Origin: Opitutia bacterium
GTDB taxonomy: Bacteria > Verrucomicrobiota > Verrucomicrobiia > Opitutales > Opitutaceae
DNA: 64,000 nucleotides
Assembly: GCA_947474365.1 (NCBI GenBank)
Contig: CANJIU010000020.1
Coordinates: 1 to 64,000, forward strand
Direction of reading: 5' to 3'
The translations under genes and the position numbers were made by a program. Below are positions 25,826 through 34,316 of this stretch, piece after piece. Positions within the stretch are counted from its first letter, which is position 1; every line of letters begins with the position of its first letter. Below the pieces are notes generated by a model. It saw nothing but the letters and a program-made list of their open reading frames with translations. It did not search any database and was not told the DNA's origin.

Positions 25826-26172
25826 AGGCCGCGCCACTCGTACTCCGACGCGGTTCCCTGTGCTCGACGCGCAGCCTGCGGCGTGGTTCACCCTCAAACG
25901 CGCGGCCCCGCCGCGCTTCGCCCATGGCCGAAGTCATCCTCGTGAACTGCTTTCGATCGTGACGGGCTTTGCGCAGGAGACCGAAAGCAAAGTCTCGGCG
26001 CTCACGGCACCTTCGACATAACAGCGCCGATCCATCGGTGTCAGGTATCCGGGTTTAAGTGACAGATGGAATGGCACGTGAGTGCCAATGAAAGCCGGCT
26101 ACACTCCCAAATCCGCGACCCACCCCGTTGCCGACGGCGGCCCGATCCCGTCGAAAGGACCGTACGGTATCC
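25826..26172. other. Non-coding stretch, nothing recognised
   Basis: I see no convincing gene here. One small inverted repeat, TGGCAC-GTGA-GTGCCA, lies at 26072-26087; its use is unknown. It may carry the 3' region of the leftward gene ending at 26173. Confidence 0.4.
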
Positions 26173-26889
26173 TCACCGGAGGTTGTCGTTGTTCAGTATG
26201 ACGTGCTGCGGGTCCGTGATCACGTTTGAGCTGATCTGCCACTGGTAGTATTCGCTGGCGGACCCGAAATTGCGCCGGCCGACGGCCAGGATGACGTACG
26301 GGGGAGCCACCTGGTGGGTGAGCGAAAAATGACCGTCCCGGTCGGTCTTGGTGCTGGCTTCGGCGGCGGGCAGAATCTGCCACACGTCGTGCAGGTCTTG
26401 CTGCAGAATGGCGGCGGCGGCGAGGCTGCGATCCATCTCGGTGACGGACAGGGCGGAAAAGTTGGCGGGCAGGGCGATGGATTTGATCCCATCAAAGCGG
26501 GCCTTCGACCGCGCGGTGACTGTCTGGGCGTACCAGTTGAACTCGCGTTCCGGATACACGCTGACTTCGACCTGGGCCAGTTTGATTCTCAGGCCATCAC
26601 CGGTGATGACGAAACATTCGCCGGCGATTGGTTGCGGGGCACCGGCGGGAAGCGGCCGGGAAGCGGGCAGGGGACTGCGATCGAGTGGAAGGCCGGGCCC
26701 TTCCTCCGGCAGCGAGTTGGCCGAGAGCACGGCCGAAACCACCGTCGCCGCAGGGTTCGGCCGAATGCCGGCCAGTGTTCGCACCGGTTTTACCGGTCCA
26801 CCGGAGTCAGTGCGGGCTGGTTCGGTCGCGGTGGCGGCGGCGAAAGCGGCGGCGAAGCAAAGGAGGATCAGGGCGGTGCGGTGATTCAT
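26173..26889 (-). CDS. Hypothetical exported protein
   Basis: A 238-residue protein with a signal peptide (MNHRTALILLCFAAAFAAAT). The middle is proline-rich and then beta-rich (ECFVITGDGLRIKLAQVEVS), and the second half has KTDRDGHFSLTHQVAPPYVI, which resembles a carboxypeptidase-regulatory or transthyretin-like beta fold. I do not recognise the family. ATG 26889 gives the cleaner signal peptide; an in-frame start lies 12 bases upstream. It appears to be monocistronic. Confidence 0.7.
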   Translation of the reverse strand: MNHRTALILLCFAAAFAAATATEPARTDSGGPVKPVRTLAGIRPNPAATVVSAVLSANSLPEEGPGLPLDRSPLPASRPLPAGAPQPIAGECFVITGDGLRIKLAQVEVSVYPEREFNWYAQTVTARSKARFDGIKSIALPANFSALSVTEMDRSLAAAAILQQDLHDVWQILPAAEASTKTDRDGHFSLTHQVAPPYVILAVGRRNFGSASEYYQWQISSNVITDPQHVILNNDNLR

Positions 26890-27460
26890 AAGGTTGAGCA
26901 TGGGGTGACTCGTTTCTGGTCGTCCGGCGCGGTGTCACCTCGTTGAGTGTACCTGAACGGCCGCGGCGTGTATGTCCGTGGCGGTCTGATTTTCTTGTAA
27001 GACTGCTGACGGTGCGGACGTCCGTGTTTGCCTGACAGCATGGAGCCCAAGAAGGGACAGGCCTTGGGTTTTGGAGTTTTCGGATGAAATCCCGGGCGCA
27101 ATCCGTCGATTCCCCGATTCGAGACTGCGCGTGGGTTCTGGCACGCCCCTTGGTTTCAGTGGGGATGGGGCGCGGTCAGACCGGAGCAGGTTGGCGTTCA
27201 CGCCGGCCAGGAAAAAGATACGTGGAACGACCGGGCCGCGCGTCCGCGGGAGACGTCCGCCTGACGAAGTGTGGCCGTGCGAGAATATCGTGGTCGTGCC
27301 ACTAAGCCGTAGAAATTCAGTCGTGAGCGGAGAGCCGAGAGCTGAGAGCAAAACCAAACGGTGAACTTCGGTTTCGGGTCGGGCGGCGCGCGTGTCTGCT
27401 CTGGAGATTGGGCTCTGAGCTCTCGACTGCATGGTCGCGGCTAGGCACGGCGGAATACAA
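26890..27460. other. Long non-coding stretch with an imperfect inverted repeat
   Basis: No gene is convincing here. Open frames exist on both strands but lack any recognisable family or plausible start. A purine-rich segment at about 27328-27352 (GAGAGCCGAGAGCTGAGAGC) has a complementary run at about 27410-27428 (GGGCTCTGAGCTCTC), giving a long-range imperfect stem. GAGAGCTGAGAGC-type low-complexity sequence is common between genes in this kind of genome as I remember it. Confidence 0.4.
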
Positions 27461-27739
27461 ATGCCGGTAAATCCGATGTCGCTGCCCAAAGACCAGGCTT
27501 GGTTTACCGCGAAGAAATACGGCTATGTCTGGGGTTTGCCGGCCCGTTGGCAGGGATGGAGCGTGATGCTCGCGCACGTGATCACACTGGCACTTTCCGC
27601 GATCGCCTTCGCCCGGGCGCGTCCGTTCTGGTTTTTTTCCTGCACGTTCCTGCTGTCGCTGCTGTTCGTGCTCGTATGTGTCTGGAAGGGGGAACGCCCG
27701 AGGTGGCGTTGGGGTGGAACCGACGACGAAGTTTCCTGA
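27461..27739 (+). CDS. Small two-helix membrane protein
   Basis: A 92-residue protein from ATG 27461; ATG 27476 is also possible. The front end MSLPKDQAWFTAKKYGYVWG, then LPARWQGW, is typical of small uncharacterised membrane proteins that I recall from several phyla. Two hydrophobic segments follow (about residues 34-52 and 57-75), then a short basic and acidic tail. The function is unknown. It stands alone. Confidence 0.7.
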   Translation: MPVNPMSLPKDQAWFTAKKYGYVWGLPARWQGWSVMLAHVITLALSAIAFARARPFWFFSCTFLLSLLFVLVCVWKGERPRWRWGGTDDEVS

Positions 27740-27854
27740 ACGTCAGCGAGGCACCCGCGGACATAACGCTGCCGCCGTCGGTCGCCAGTCCCCTGGTGAC
27801 GAGTCGGTCAACAACGGCAATTGCCTTGTGCGATCGGCTGCTTTTTCGCCGGGC

Positions 27855-28679
27855 TCAAATTTGCGAGTAAGCCCGCGGCGTGAGGAAGCGCGCGGTATTC
27901 TTGGACGTGTTGCCCTTGTACTGCGGGTCGCCGGACATCGCTTTCCAACGCGGATCGGGACCGAATTTGGCCCAGCCGGCAAGGTGGGCCTCTAGGCTTG
28001 AGCCGCTGGTGATGTAGCGGAGGTGGGGCAGGTTCGGCCCTGCGATTCCCTGGCTGAACAGCACGGGCGACATGCCGAGATCCTTCATGACCGAAATCTC
28101 GCCGTTGTTAAACATCGCCATCTTGCTCAGCGCGGCGCGTTCGTTGTGGCTCTCGTAATCGCGCATTTCAAAGACGCGGGTTGGGGTGCGGTTTTTGGAG
28201 AACGCGGGCAATTCCATCTGCGGCATCCCCTGGAAGGCGCGATAAAGCCAGGTGTCGATGCGTTCGAACACCGGATCGGTCTTGGGGGTGTTGAGGTAGT
28301 CGGCGCCGGCGGCCTGCACCTTGGCGTCGGCGTTGAGGTCGGCGCTCACGGTCACGAATGACTCCAGCGACGAATGCGGAATCAGCACCCACACGGGCGA
28401 GTCTTTGAGGGGCCTGGAGGTTCCGGCTTTCTTTTCGACCTCCAGTTCCGTGAACACGCCGACGGTCTTCACCCCGCGCAGATTGAGGGCCGGAATGAAC
28501 GCCTTTTCGAGGTAACCGTCGAGCCGCGCGGTGGCCGCGCCGGGTTTCAGGCGATACGCGCGCAGCTCGTAGTAGTCGCGGCCGCTCGCGGATTTTTCGG
28601 CGGCGGCGAGCGGCGACGAGGCGAGGGTCGCAACGGCGGAGGCGGCAAGGGAGGAAGTGAGAAAGTCGCGGCGTTTCAT
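27855..28679 (-). CDS. NIPSNAP-family exported protein
   Basis: A 274-residue protein with a Tat-like signal (MKRRDFLTSSLAASAVATLA). The mature part starts YYELRAYRLKPGAATARLDG, the NIPSNAP ferredoxin-like fold, and a second, similar half follows from VFEMRDYESHNERAALSKM, so it holds two such units. The family function is not known; it is common in Planctomycetes and Verrucomicrobia near sugar-oxidoreductase genes. ATG 28679 is chosen for the signal. It is divergent from the Gfo/Idh/MocA gene with 203 bp between starts. Confidence 0.88.
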   Translation of the reverse strand: MKRRDFLTSSLAASAVATLASSPLAAAEKSASGRDYYELRAYRLKPGAATARLDGYLEKAFIPALNLRGVKTVGVFTELEVEKKAGTSRPLKDSPVWVLIPHSSLESFVTVSADLNADAKVQAAGADYLNTPKTDPVFERIDTWLYRAFQGMPQMELPAFSKNRTPTRVFEMRDYESHNERAALSKMAMFNNGEISVMKDLGMSPVLFSQGIAGPNLPHLRYITSGSSLEAHLAGWAKFGPDPRWKAMSGDPQYKGNTSKNTARFLTPRAYSQI

Positions 28680-28882
28680 GGTGGAGTTGGTTCGTAAGCA
28701 CACCGGGCGGGGATGCGATTTGCACCCCAACTTACCCGTTGGCCGAGACGACATTGACCGCGAAAGGGAGGGTGTTTCAACCTTTTCCACGGACTGTCGG
28801 GTTGATGCCTCCCGGCCGTGTCCCGCGCTGACACGATTCGGGATAGACGGCACCACGGTGGTCTTGCTACCAACTTCACCGC

Positions 28883-29926
28883 ATGTCCCAACAGACCCTC
28901 GGTTTCGGCATCATCGGCGTCGGCATGATCGCCGACTTCCACGCCCAGGCGATCGCGCACGCGACCGGGGGGCGGCTGATCGGAGTGGCCACGCGCAATG
29001 CCGACAACGCGCGGGCTTTTGCGCAAAAGCACCATCTCGCGCTCGCGACCACCAGCATCGATGAACTCGTGGCGCGGTCCGACATCCACGTCGTCTGCAT
29101 CACGACGCCGAGCGGCGCACACCTTGAGCCGGCGCTCGCCGCCGTCCGGGCCGGCAAGCACCTCGTGGTCGAGAAGCCGATCGAGATCACGACCGAGCGC
29201 GCCGACGAGCTGTTGCGCGCCGCCGATGCCGCGGGGGTGAAAATCTCCCCGATTTTCCAGGCGCGTTTCGGCGAGGGCGCCCGAACGATCAAGGCCGCGG
29301 TGGCGGCGGGACGTTTTGGCCGGATGATCAACGCCAGCGCGTATGTGAAATGGCACCGCAGCCTGCAGTATTACACCGGTTGGAAGGGCTCGCTCAAACT
29401 CGACGGCGGTGGCGCCGTTATCAACCAGGGCATTCACGCGATCGATTTGCTGCAGTGGTTCGCCGGCATGCCGTCCGAGGTGTTCTGCTGGAAGACACGG
29501 CGGGTCTATGAGCACATCGAGGCGGAAGACACCGCGACGGCGGTGTTGCGGTTTCCCGACGGCGCGCTCGGCACGATCGAGGCGACCACCGCTGCCTGGC
29601 CTGGCTGGGCGCGACGTATCGAACTCTGCGGTGAAAAGGGCTCCGCACTGCTCGACGGCGACCACATCGTGAAATGGGAATTCCGTGACGCCCTCCCCGG
29701 CGATGACGCGATCCGGGCGGCGCGCGACAATGCCGCGCTCGGTTCGGGGGCGAGCGAGCCTGGCGCGATCAGTTTCGAGGGCCACCGGCGCCAGATTCAG
29801 GACCTGATCGATGCCGTGCGGGACAACCGCCCCGTCGCGATCGACGGCCACGAGGCGAGGAAGGCGGTGGCGTTGATTCGCGGGCTCTATGCCTCGGCCG
29901 AGTCGGGCGCGCCGGTGAAATTGTGA
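28883..29926 (+). CDS. Gfo/Idh/MocA-family oxidoreductase
   Basis: A 347-residue NAD(P)-dependent sugar or inositol dehydrogenase-like protein. The Rossmann start GFGIIGVGMIADFHAQAI, the VVEKPIEIT block (about residues 94-102, with the catalytic-region lysine) and GGGAVINQGIHAIDLLQWF (about 175-193) are the family's hallmarks. It lacks a signal peptide, so it should be cytoplasmic. The following MFS transporter, 81 bp downstream, suggests uptake and oxidation of one substrate. The substrate is unknown. Confidence 0.93.
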   Translation: MSQQTLGFGIIGVGMIADFHAQAIAHATGGRLIGVATRNADNARAFAQKHHLALATTSIDELVARSDIHVVCITTPSGAHLEPALAAVRAGKHLVVEKPIEITTERADELLRAADAAGVKISPIFQARFGEGARTIKAAVAAGRFGRMINASAYVKWHRSLQYYTGWKGSLKLDGGGAVINQGIHAIDLLQWFAGMPSEVFCWKTRRVYEHIEAEDTATAVLRFPDGALGTIEATTAAWPGWARRIELCGEKGSALLDGDHIVKWEFRDALPGDDAIRAARDNAALGSGASEPGAISFEGHRRQIQDLIDAVRDNRPVAIDGHEARKAVALIRGLYASAESGAPVKL

Positions 29927-29929
29927 ATT

Positions 29930-30000
29930 AGGCCTCGTTCTCGCTCCCGGATTCGTTCTTCGTTCTCGTTTCGTTACTGCCTGCGTACGATCAAACTTTC
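29930..30000. repeat. T/C-rich low-complexity spacer
   Basis: Between the oxidoreductase and the transporter lies a run of short CGTTCTCG / CGTTCTTC-like units (about 29937-29975). It resembles the CGTTCTCG low-complexity spacers I remember from Opitutaceae genomes. No hairpin is evident. Confidence 0.4.
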
Positions 30001-30007
30001 CCCTCCC

Positions 30008-31351
30008 ATGTCATCCCCCTCTTCCTCCTGGCGCCAGTTGCTCACGCGTGAGCACTGGTTTGTCTTCGGCGTCGCCTCCCTGGCCTGGCTTTTCGACTGC
30101 ATGGACCAGCAGTTTTTCAACCTGGGCCGCGGTGCGGCGATGGAGCAGCTCCTCACCGACAAGTCCAAGGTCATTGAATACGGCTCGTACACCACCTCCG
30201 TGTTTCTGCTCGGGTGGGCCGTCGGCGGCCTGCTCTTCGGCGCCCTGGGCGACCGCTTTGGCCGCGCCCGCATCCTCACGGTGTCCGTGCTGCTCTACTC
30301 GGTGTTTACCGGCTTGAGCGCTCTTTCGACAGGGTTTTTCGATTTCTGTGTCTACCGGTTTCTGACCGGCATGGGTGTCGGCGGTGTCTTCGGTCTCGCC
30401 GTCGCGCTCGTCGCAGACACGGTGCCGGACAAGGCGCGCGCCCCCGCGCTCGGTCTGCTCCAGTCGCTTTCGAGCATCGGTAACATCTCCGCCGCGCTGA
30501 TCGGAATGGGCATCGCCGCGCTGGCCGCCCACCAGTTTCTGCCGGGCGGGCTGAAGACATGGCAGGCGATGTTCCTCGTGGGAGCGACGCCCGCGTTTCT
30601 GTGCGTGTTCATCCTCGCGAAACTGAAGGAACCGCAGAAGTGGGTCGACGCCAAGGCGGCCGGCAAGATCAGCGGCGTGAAGTTTGGCTCCTACGCCTCA
30701 CTGCTGTCCCACCCGCGCTGGCGGAAACATGCCTGGGGCGGCCTTGTGTTGTGCAGTGCCGGGATTATCGGCCTCTGGGGCATCGGCAATTTCCACCCGA
30801 CGATCGTGTCGGCCATCGTCACCGACCACTTGAAGGCCACCAACGTCTCACCGGACAAGCTCGCGAGCGAAAAGGCTTTCTGGGGCTCCATGGGCCTCCT
30901 CCTGCAGAATATCGGTGCGTTCTTCGGCATGACGACGCTGGCCTGGGTGGCGCAGGCCAAGGGACGCAAGATCGCCTTCGCGCTCGCGCTCCTGCTCTCG
31001 TTTCTTTCGACCATCCTCGTGTTCAAGGGCATGCGCCAGTTCAGCGATATTTTCTGGATGATTCCACTGATGGGCTTCGGCCAGCTCTCCGTGTTTGCCG
31101 TCTACGCGATCTACCTCCCGGAACTCTTCCCGACGAGCCTGCGCGCGACGGGCACGAGCTTCTGCTACAATTTTGGCCGCGTGGCGGCCGCGACATCCCC
31201 GTTCACTGTGGGTCAAATCACAAAAAGCCTGGGCGGCAACCTTGAGGGCTTCCGCACTGCCGGCCTGTGGATGAGCCTCGTGCTCCTGGTGGGCATCGCA
31301 GTGCTCCCGATGTTGCCCGAGACAAAGGACCAGCCGTTGCCCGAAGAGTGA
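30008..31351 (+). CDS. MFS transporter (sugar / aromatic-acid type)
   Basis: A 447-residue transporter with 12 predicted membrane helices. The loop 2-3 motif is seen as GALGDRFGRARIL and the helix-4 region as YRFLTGMGVGGVFGLAVALV. The later half has YLPELFPTSLRATGTSFCYN, typical of the sugar-porter and AAHS families. The sequence starts MSSPSSSWRQLLTREHWFVF. The substrate is not known; the preceding oxidoreductase makes a sugar or sugar acid likely. A large non-helical stretch (about residues 275-300) between helices 7 and 8 is unusual but not unique. Confidence 0.92.
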   Translation: MSSPSSSWRQLLTREHWFVFGVASLAWLFDCMDQQFFNLGRGAAMEQLLTDKSKVIEYGSYTTSVFLLGWAVGGLLFGALGDRFGRARILTVSVLLYSVFTGLSALSTGFFDFCVYRFLTGMGVGGVFGLAVALVADTVPDKARAPALGLLQSLSSIGNISAALIGMGIAALAAHQFLPGGLKTWQAMFLVGATPAFLCVFILAKLKEPQKWVDAKAAGKISGVKFGSYASLLSHPRWRKHAWGGLVLCSAGIIGLWGIGNFHPTIVSAIVTDHLKATNVSPDKLASEKAFWGSMGLLLQNIGAFFGMTTLAWVAQAKGRKIAFALALLLSFLSTILVFKGMRQFSDIFWMIPLMGFGQLSVFAVYAIYLPELFPTSLRATGTSFCYNFGRVAAATSPFTVGQITKSLGGNLEGFRTAGLWMSLVLLVGIAVLPMLPETKDQPLPEE

Positions 31352-31428
31352 GGCACCTTCTGCACGTTTCCAAAAAGCAGGTTGACAACCCCGGCGCCCA
31401 CCCCACCGTCTCCCCTCCCTTTCGAGAC

Positions 31429-31623
31429 ATGAGCACCACCGAACAAAAGCAGCAGACACCCACGCCCGCGGAAATTCCGTTCACCACGCCCCAGGTGATG
31501 AGCCGTTTTGTTACCGACACCGGTAAGATTCTGCCGCGCAAGTACACCGGACTCTCCGCGAAGCATCAGCGTGCGGTCACCCGCACCTTGAAGCACTCGC
31601 GCAACATGCTGCTCGCCCAGTAA
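31429..31623 (+). CDS. rpsR: Ribosomal protein S18 (stand-alone gene)
   Basis: A 64-residue protein whose last 45 residues match bS18: VMSRFVTDTGKILPRKYTGL followed by SAKHQRAVTRTLKHSRNM. The rest is a short hydrophilic N-terminus (MSTTEQKQQTPTP). No zinc-binding cysteines are present, so it is a cysteine-free type. It would bind 16S rRNA beside S6. It is not beside rpsF, ssb or rplI, as it is in many bacteria. A clean intrinsic terminator follows 23 bp after the stop. ATG 31429 is the only reasonable start. Confidence 0.9.
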   Translation: MSTTEQKQQTPTPAEIPFTTPQVMSRFVTDTGKILPRKYTGLSAKHQRAVTRTLKHSRNMLLAQ

Positions 31624-31646
31624 GGGGCCGGTATCGTCCCTATTTC

Positions 31647-31674
31647 AAGCCGGAGCCTACGCTCCGGCTTTTTT
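31647..31674 (+). terminator. Intrinsic terminator after rpsR
   Basis: A 10-bp stem AAGCCGGAGC (31647-31656) and GCTCCGGCTT (31661-31670) closes the loop CTAC, followed by TTTT. It ends the rpsR transcript 23 bp after the stop. Confidence 0.9.
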
Positions 31675-31721
31675 GCGCCTGGAAACCGAGTGCCCGCCTC
31701 GGCCGGACGAGGGCATTCCCC

Positions 31722-32228
31722 TCAATACGTGAACATCCGATCGTGCGACAGGGACAGCTGTAACAATACCTCCGGAGAACCGAATTCCGCGGGCCGGCCT
31801 GCGAGGTCGGCGTCGGTGACGCCCCGCGCCTTGCTCGAGCCGCCCGACAGATAAAAACGGCCACCCGCCTTCACGATCGCGTCGTAGTGTTCGCGGAGTT
31901 TGCCCGTGCCGAGCCCGGCGAGATTCTCGATGACGCCCTCACGGATCAATTGCACGGCGTCGCCCGCCAGAAACAGCGAAACCGCGTGTCCCCGGCTCAG
32001 CGCCGTTCGCGCGACCAGAAACGCCAGCGCTGCCCGCGTGGGATTTTCCGGACCCTGGGTGACATGGATGAGAATTTTTGCCTGGGCGCCGGCAGATTTC
32101 TCCACTGAGGCGAGGGAGGGTTCGGCCGAAACGACGGTCGCGGCCAGGACCAGCGAGAGAAGGGCGAAGGCGAAAGGGCGGCGGTGGATCATGTTGGCGG
32201 GAACGTGACGTTTTTTTGGAGCCGTCAT
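31722..32228 (-). CDS. DsrE/DsrF-like exported protein
   Basis: A 168-residue protein with a DsrE-like fold: AKILIHVTQGPENPTRAALA (about residues 52-71), AVSLFLAGDAVQLI and a C-terminal KARGVTDADL. Families of this kind carry sulfur or bind small molecules, but I see no conserved thiol triad. ATG 32228 overlaps the stop of the upstream gene (ATGA) and is preceded by GGAG; the signal peptide (FAFALLSLVLAATVVSAEP) then has a long basic n-region. A start at 32192 is the alternative. It looks translationally coupled to the DUF4242 gene. Confidence 0.75.
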   Translation of the reverse strand: MTAPKKRHVPANMIHRRPFAFALLSLVLAATVVSAEPSLASVEKSAGAQAKILIHVTQGPENPTRAALAFLVARTALSRGHAVSLFLAGDAVQLIREGVIENLAGLGTGKLREHYDAIVKAGGRFYLSGGSSKARGVTDADLAGRPAEFGSPEVLLQLSLSHDRMFTY

Positions 32229-32500
32229 ACTCCGGCCGTCGCCGGATCGATCATCTGCTTCACCTCGGAGATGCGGGTGGCAGGGAGTCCGCATTGCCGG
32301 GCGTGCTCGCGAATCGCCTCCTCGTTGGCCGCAATCATCACGCAATAGGTTCGGTCGTTGGTGACGAAGCTGTGAATCCAGTGGATGCGCTGGCCCATTT
32401 TTTGCACGGCGACGCAGGCCTGTTCAGCGACGCCTTCAAGTTGGGTCGGAGTCAGTTTTCCAGCACCGGGAATTTCGCGTTCGATGATGTATTTTGGCAT
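32225..32500 (-). CDS. DUF4242-family small protein
   Basis: A 91-residue protein starting MPKYIIEREIPGAGKLTPTQ and continuing with the DUF4242 pattern (IHWIHSFVTNDRTYCVMIAA, about residues 40-59, then EAIREHARQCGLPATRI). Family members resemble ferredoxin-like nickel-responsive proteins; the role is not settled. Start 32500 agrees with the family N-terminus. Its stop overlaps the next start by 4 bases, so it and the DsrE-like gene form a coupled pair. Confidence 0.82.
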   Translation of the reverse strand: MPKYIIEREIPGAGKLTPTQLEGVAEQACVAVQKMGQRIHWIHSFVTNDRTYCVMIAANEEAIREHARQCGLPATRISEVKQMIDPATAGV

Positions 32501-32700
32501 GGGAGGAGGGGGAGTAGTGTGGTCGAGAATGTCCGTTCGGCGGCAGGGATTGAAGGGAAAAGCCATGACGGCGAATGGGGATGAGCGACATGATAGATGA
32601 TTTCCGTGGTGTCCGCATCGGGCGGGCGGCCTCAATTGCGGATAGGGCGCGCCCCTAGATGACGCTTGTCCGCCGGTGCGGGCCGCGTTTCGCTGACCCC

Positions 32701-33381
32701 ATGGGCGAAGGCTCTTCCGGCGCCGGTGGCGCCCGCATCAACGTCGCGATTGCGGATGACTATCCGGTCATGCGCGAAGGCTTGGCGCGTCTGATCGCCG
32801 ACGAGTTCGGATTCGCGGTCACGGGCAGCGCGGCCACGGCGCGCGAATTGCGCTCGCTCGTCACGCGCCAGCCGCCGCACGTTCTGGTGATGGACCTGAT
32901 GTTGCAGGACGCCGATGGGCTGGCCTTGATCAAGGAGGTCGCGGTGCTCGCGCCCACGCTGCGGATCGTCGTGTTTTCGGATCATCCCGAGGATGTGTAC
33001 GCCGAACGCTGCCTGCGGGTCGGTGCGCACGGATATGTGATGAAGCGCGACCCCGTCGCCACGCTCTTTCGGGCGATCCGCGACACCGCTGCCGGTGGCA
33101 TTGCGGTTTCGCCGCGCGTTTCGAGTGATGTGCTGGGCCGCTTGATGGGGCGCACCACCAAACCCGTTGGCGTGGTCGGCTCGCTGACGGACCGGGAACT
33201 GCAGGTTTTCCGGCTGGCTGGACGGGCGTTGAGCACCCGGGTGATTGCGGCGCAGTTGGGCGTGAGCGCGAAAACCGTCGAGGCGCACCGAGAGAACATC
33301 AAGAGCAAGCTCGGCGTTGAAAACCATGCCGCTCTGGTCGCTCGCGCCGCGCAGTGGTTGCGCGAGAGCGGGCAGGGGTAG
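32701..33381 (+). CDS. LuxR/NarL-type response regulator
   Basis: A 226-residue two-component regulator from ATG 32701; an upstream ATG at 32659 would add 14 residues. The receiver has the acidic pair IADDYPVMREGLARL, the phospho-acceptor aspartate in VLVMDLMLQDADG, and a conserved lysine in YVMKRDP. The C-terminal LuxR-type helix-turn-helix is LTDRELQVFRLAGRALSTRV followed by AAQLGVSAKTVEAHRENIKS. No histidine kinase is nearby, so it is an orphan here. Its target is unknown. Confidence 0.93.
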   Translation: MGEGSSGAGGARINVAIADDYPVMREGLARLIADEFGFAVTGSAATARELRSLVTRQPPHVLVMDLMLQDADGLALIKEVAVLAPTLRIVVFSDHPEDVYAERCLRVGAHGYVMKRDPVATLFRAIRDTAAGGIAVSPRVSSDVLGRLMGRTTKPVGVVGSLTDRELQVFRLAGRALSTRVIAAQLGVSAKTVEAHRENIKSKLGVENHAALVARAAQWLRESGQG

Positions 33382-33485
33382 GCGCTGCGCCCAACTGTGC
33401 CGCCGGCCCGATTGCGCCTTTGCCGTTGGAATCGACGGTCAACGCTCGCCAAGAACCCGGAGGAGATTCTGCTGGGCTGCATCCA

Positions 33486-34238
33486 ATGCCTGAAATGCCT
33501 CCGTTGATTGCCCTCGTGGGCGAGCGCTCGCCCGACGTCATCGCGCACCGCGCCATCCCGTGCGCGCTCGAACTCGCGTGTGCTGCGACGCACGTTCGTC
33601 TTGGCTGGGAGTGGGTGCCGACGCGCGACCTCACCGAAGCCCCGCGTGACCTCGCGCGCTTTTCGGCCGTCTGGCTGGTGCCGGCCAGTCCCTACGAAAA
33701 CACCGCCGGAGCGCTCGCTGCGATCCGCTTCGCCCGGGAAACGAAGCGGCCGTTCCTCGGCACCTGCGGCGGTTTTCAGCACGCGCTGATCGAATTCGCC
33801 CGCGACGTCGCCGGGCTCGCCTCCGCCGATCACGCCGAGACGAATCCCGCTGGCGACCTCCTCGTCGTCACCCGGCTGAGCTGCTCGCTCGTGGAACAGA
33901 TCCGCAATTTGCGGCTCGTGCCGGGGAGCCTCGTTCATGCGTCGTACGGCACGGACCTCATCAATGAGGGCTATCGCTGCAACTATGGACCGGCGCCGGA
34001 GCACCGCGCAGCGTTCGAACGCGCGGGACTTCGCTTCACGGCGTTCGACCTGCCCGCTGGCACCTTGGCGAACGAGAGCGACCAAAACGAAATCCGCGCC
34101 GCCGAATTACCCGTGGAGGTCCACCCGTTTTTCGTCGGCACGCTCTTCCAGCCCGAACGCGCCGCGCTCCGCGGCGAAGTCCCGCCCCTCGTCGCCGCCT
34201 TTGTCCAAGCCGCCGCGCGTTTTCTTGGCGCAACCTGA
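33486..34238 (+). CDS. CTP-synthase C-terminal-related amidotransferase-like protein
   Basis: A 250-residue class-I glutamine-amidotransferase-like protein without the synthase domain. The nucleophile elbow is FLGTCGGFQHALIEFARDV (about residues 94-112). The family is annotated elsewhere as CTP synthase C-terminal region-related (seleno)protein; here the catalytic position is a cysteine codon (TGC). The C-terminal histidine and glutamate block VEVHPFFVGTLFQPE is also present. It has no signal peptide. It follows the response regulator by about 100 bp; the start is chosen as the first ATG consistent with the family. The ammonia acceptor, if any, is unknown. Confidence 0.8.
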   Translation: MPEMPPLIALVGERSPDVIAHRAIPCALELACAATHVRLGWEWVPTRDLTEAPRDLARFSAVWLVPASPYENTAGALAAIRFARETKRPFLGTCGGFQHALIEFARDVAGLASADHAETNPAGDLLVVTRLSCSLVEQIRNLRLVPGSLVHASYGTDLINEGYRCNYGPAPEHRAAFERAGLRFTAFDLPAGTLANESDQNEIRAAELPVEVHPFFVGTLFQPERAALRGEVPPLVAAFVQAAARFLGAT

Positions 34239-34316
34239 GCCCCGGTCCAACCGCGGGATTTTTACTCCGCTTAGAGCACGGTCAGGCTGGACCTGATTGC
34301 GCGTTTTCGATCCGGG

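Noticed and set aside
26072..26087. TGGCACG-like sequence as a sigma-54 promoter
   Set aside because: The distance from GG to the following TGC is one base short of the -24/-12 spacing, and the -12 half is TGCC, not TTGC. It reads better as a simple inverted repeat.
26935..27489. 184-codon leftward open frame in the 26.9-27.5 kb spacer
   Set aside because: Composition and codon use look like non-coding GC-rich DNA; no signal peptide, domain or ribosome-binding site is evident, and the real small membrane protein lies on the other strand.
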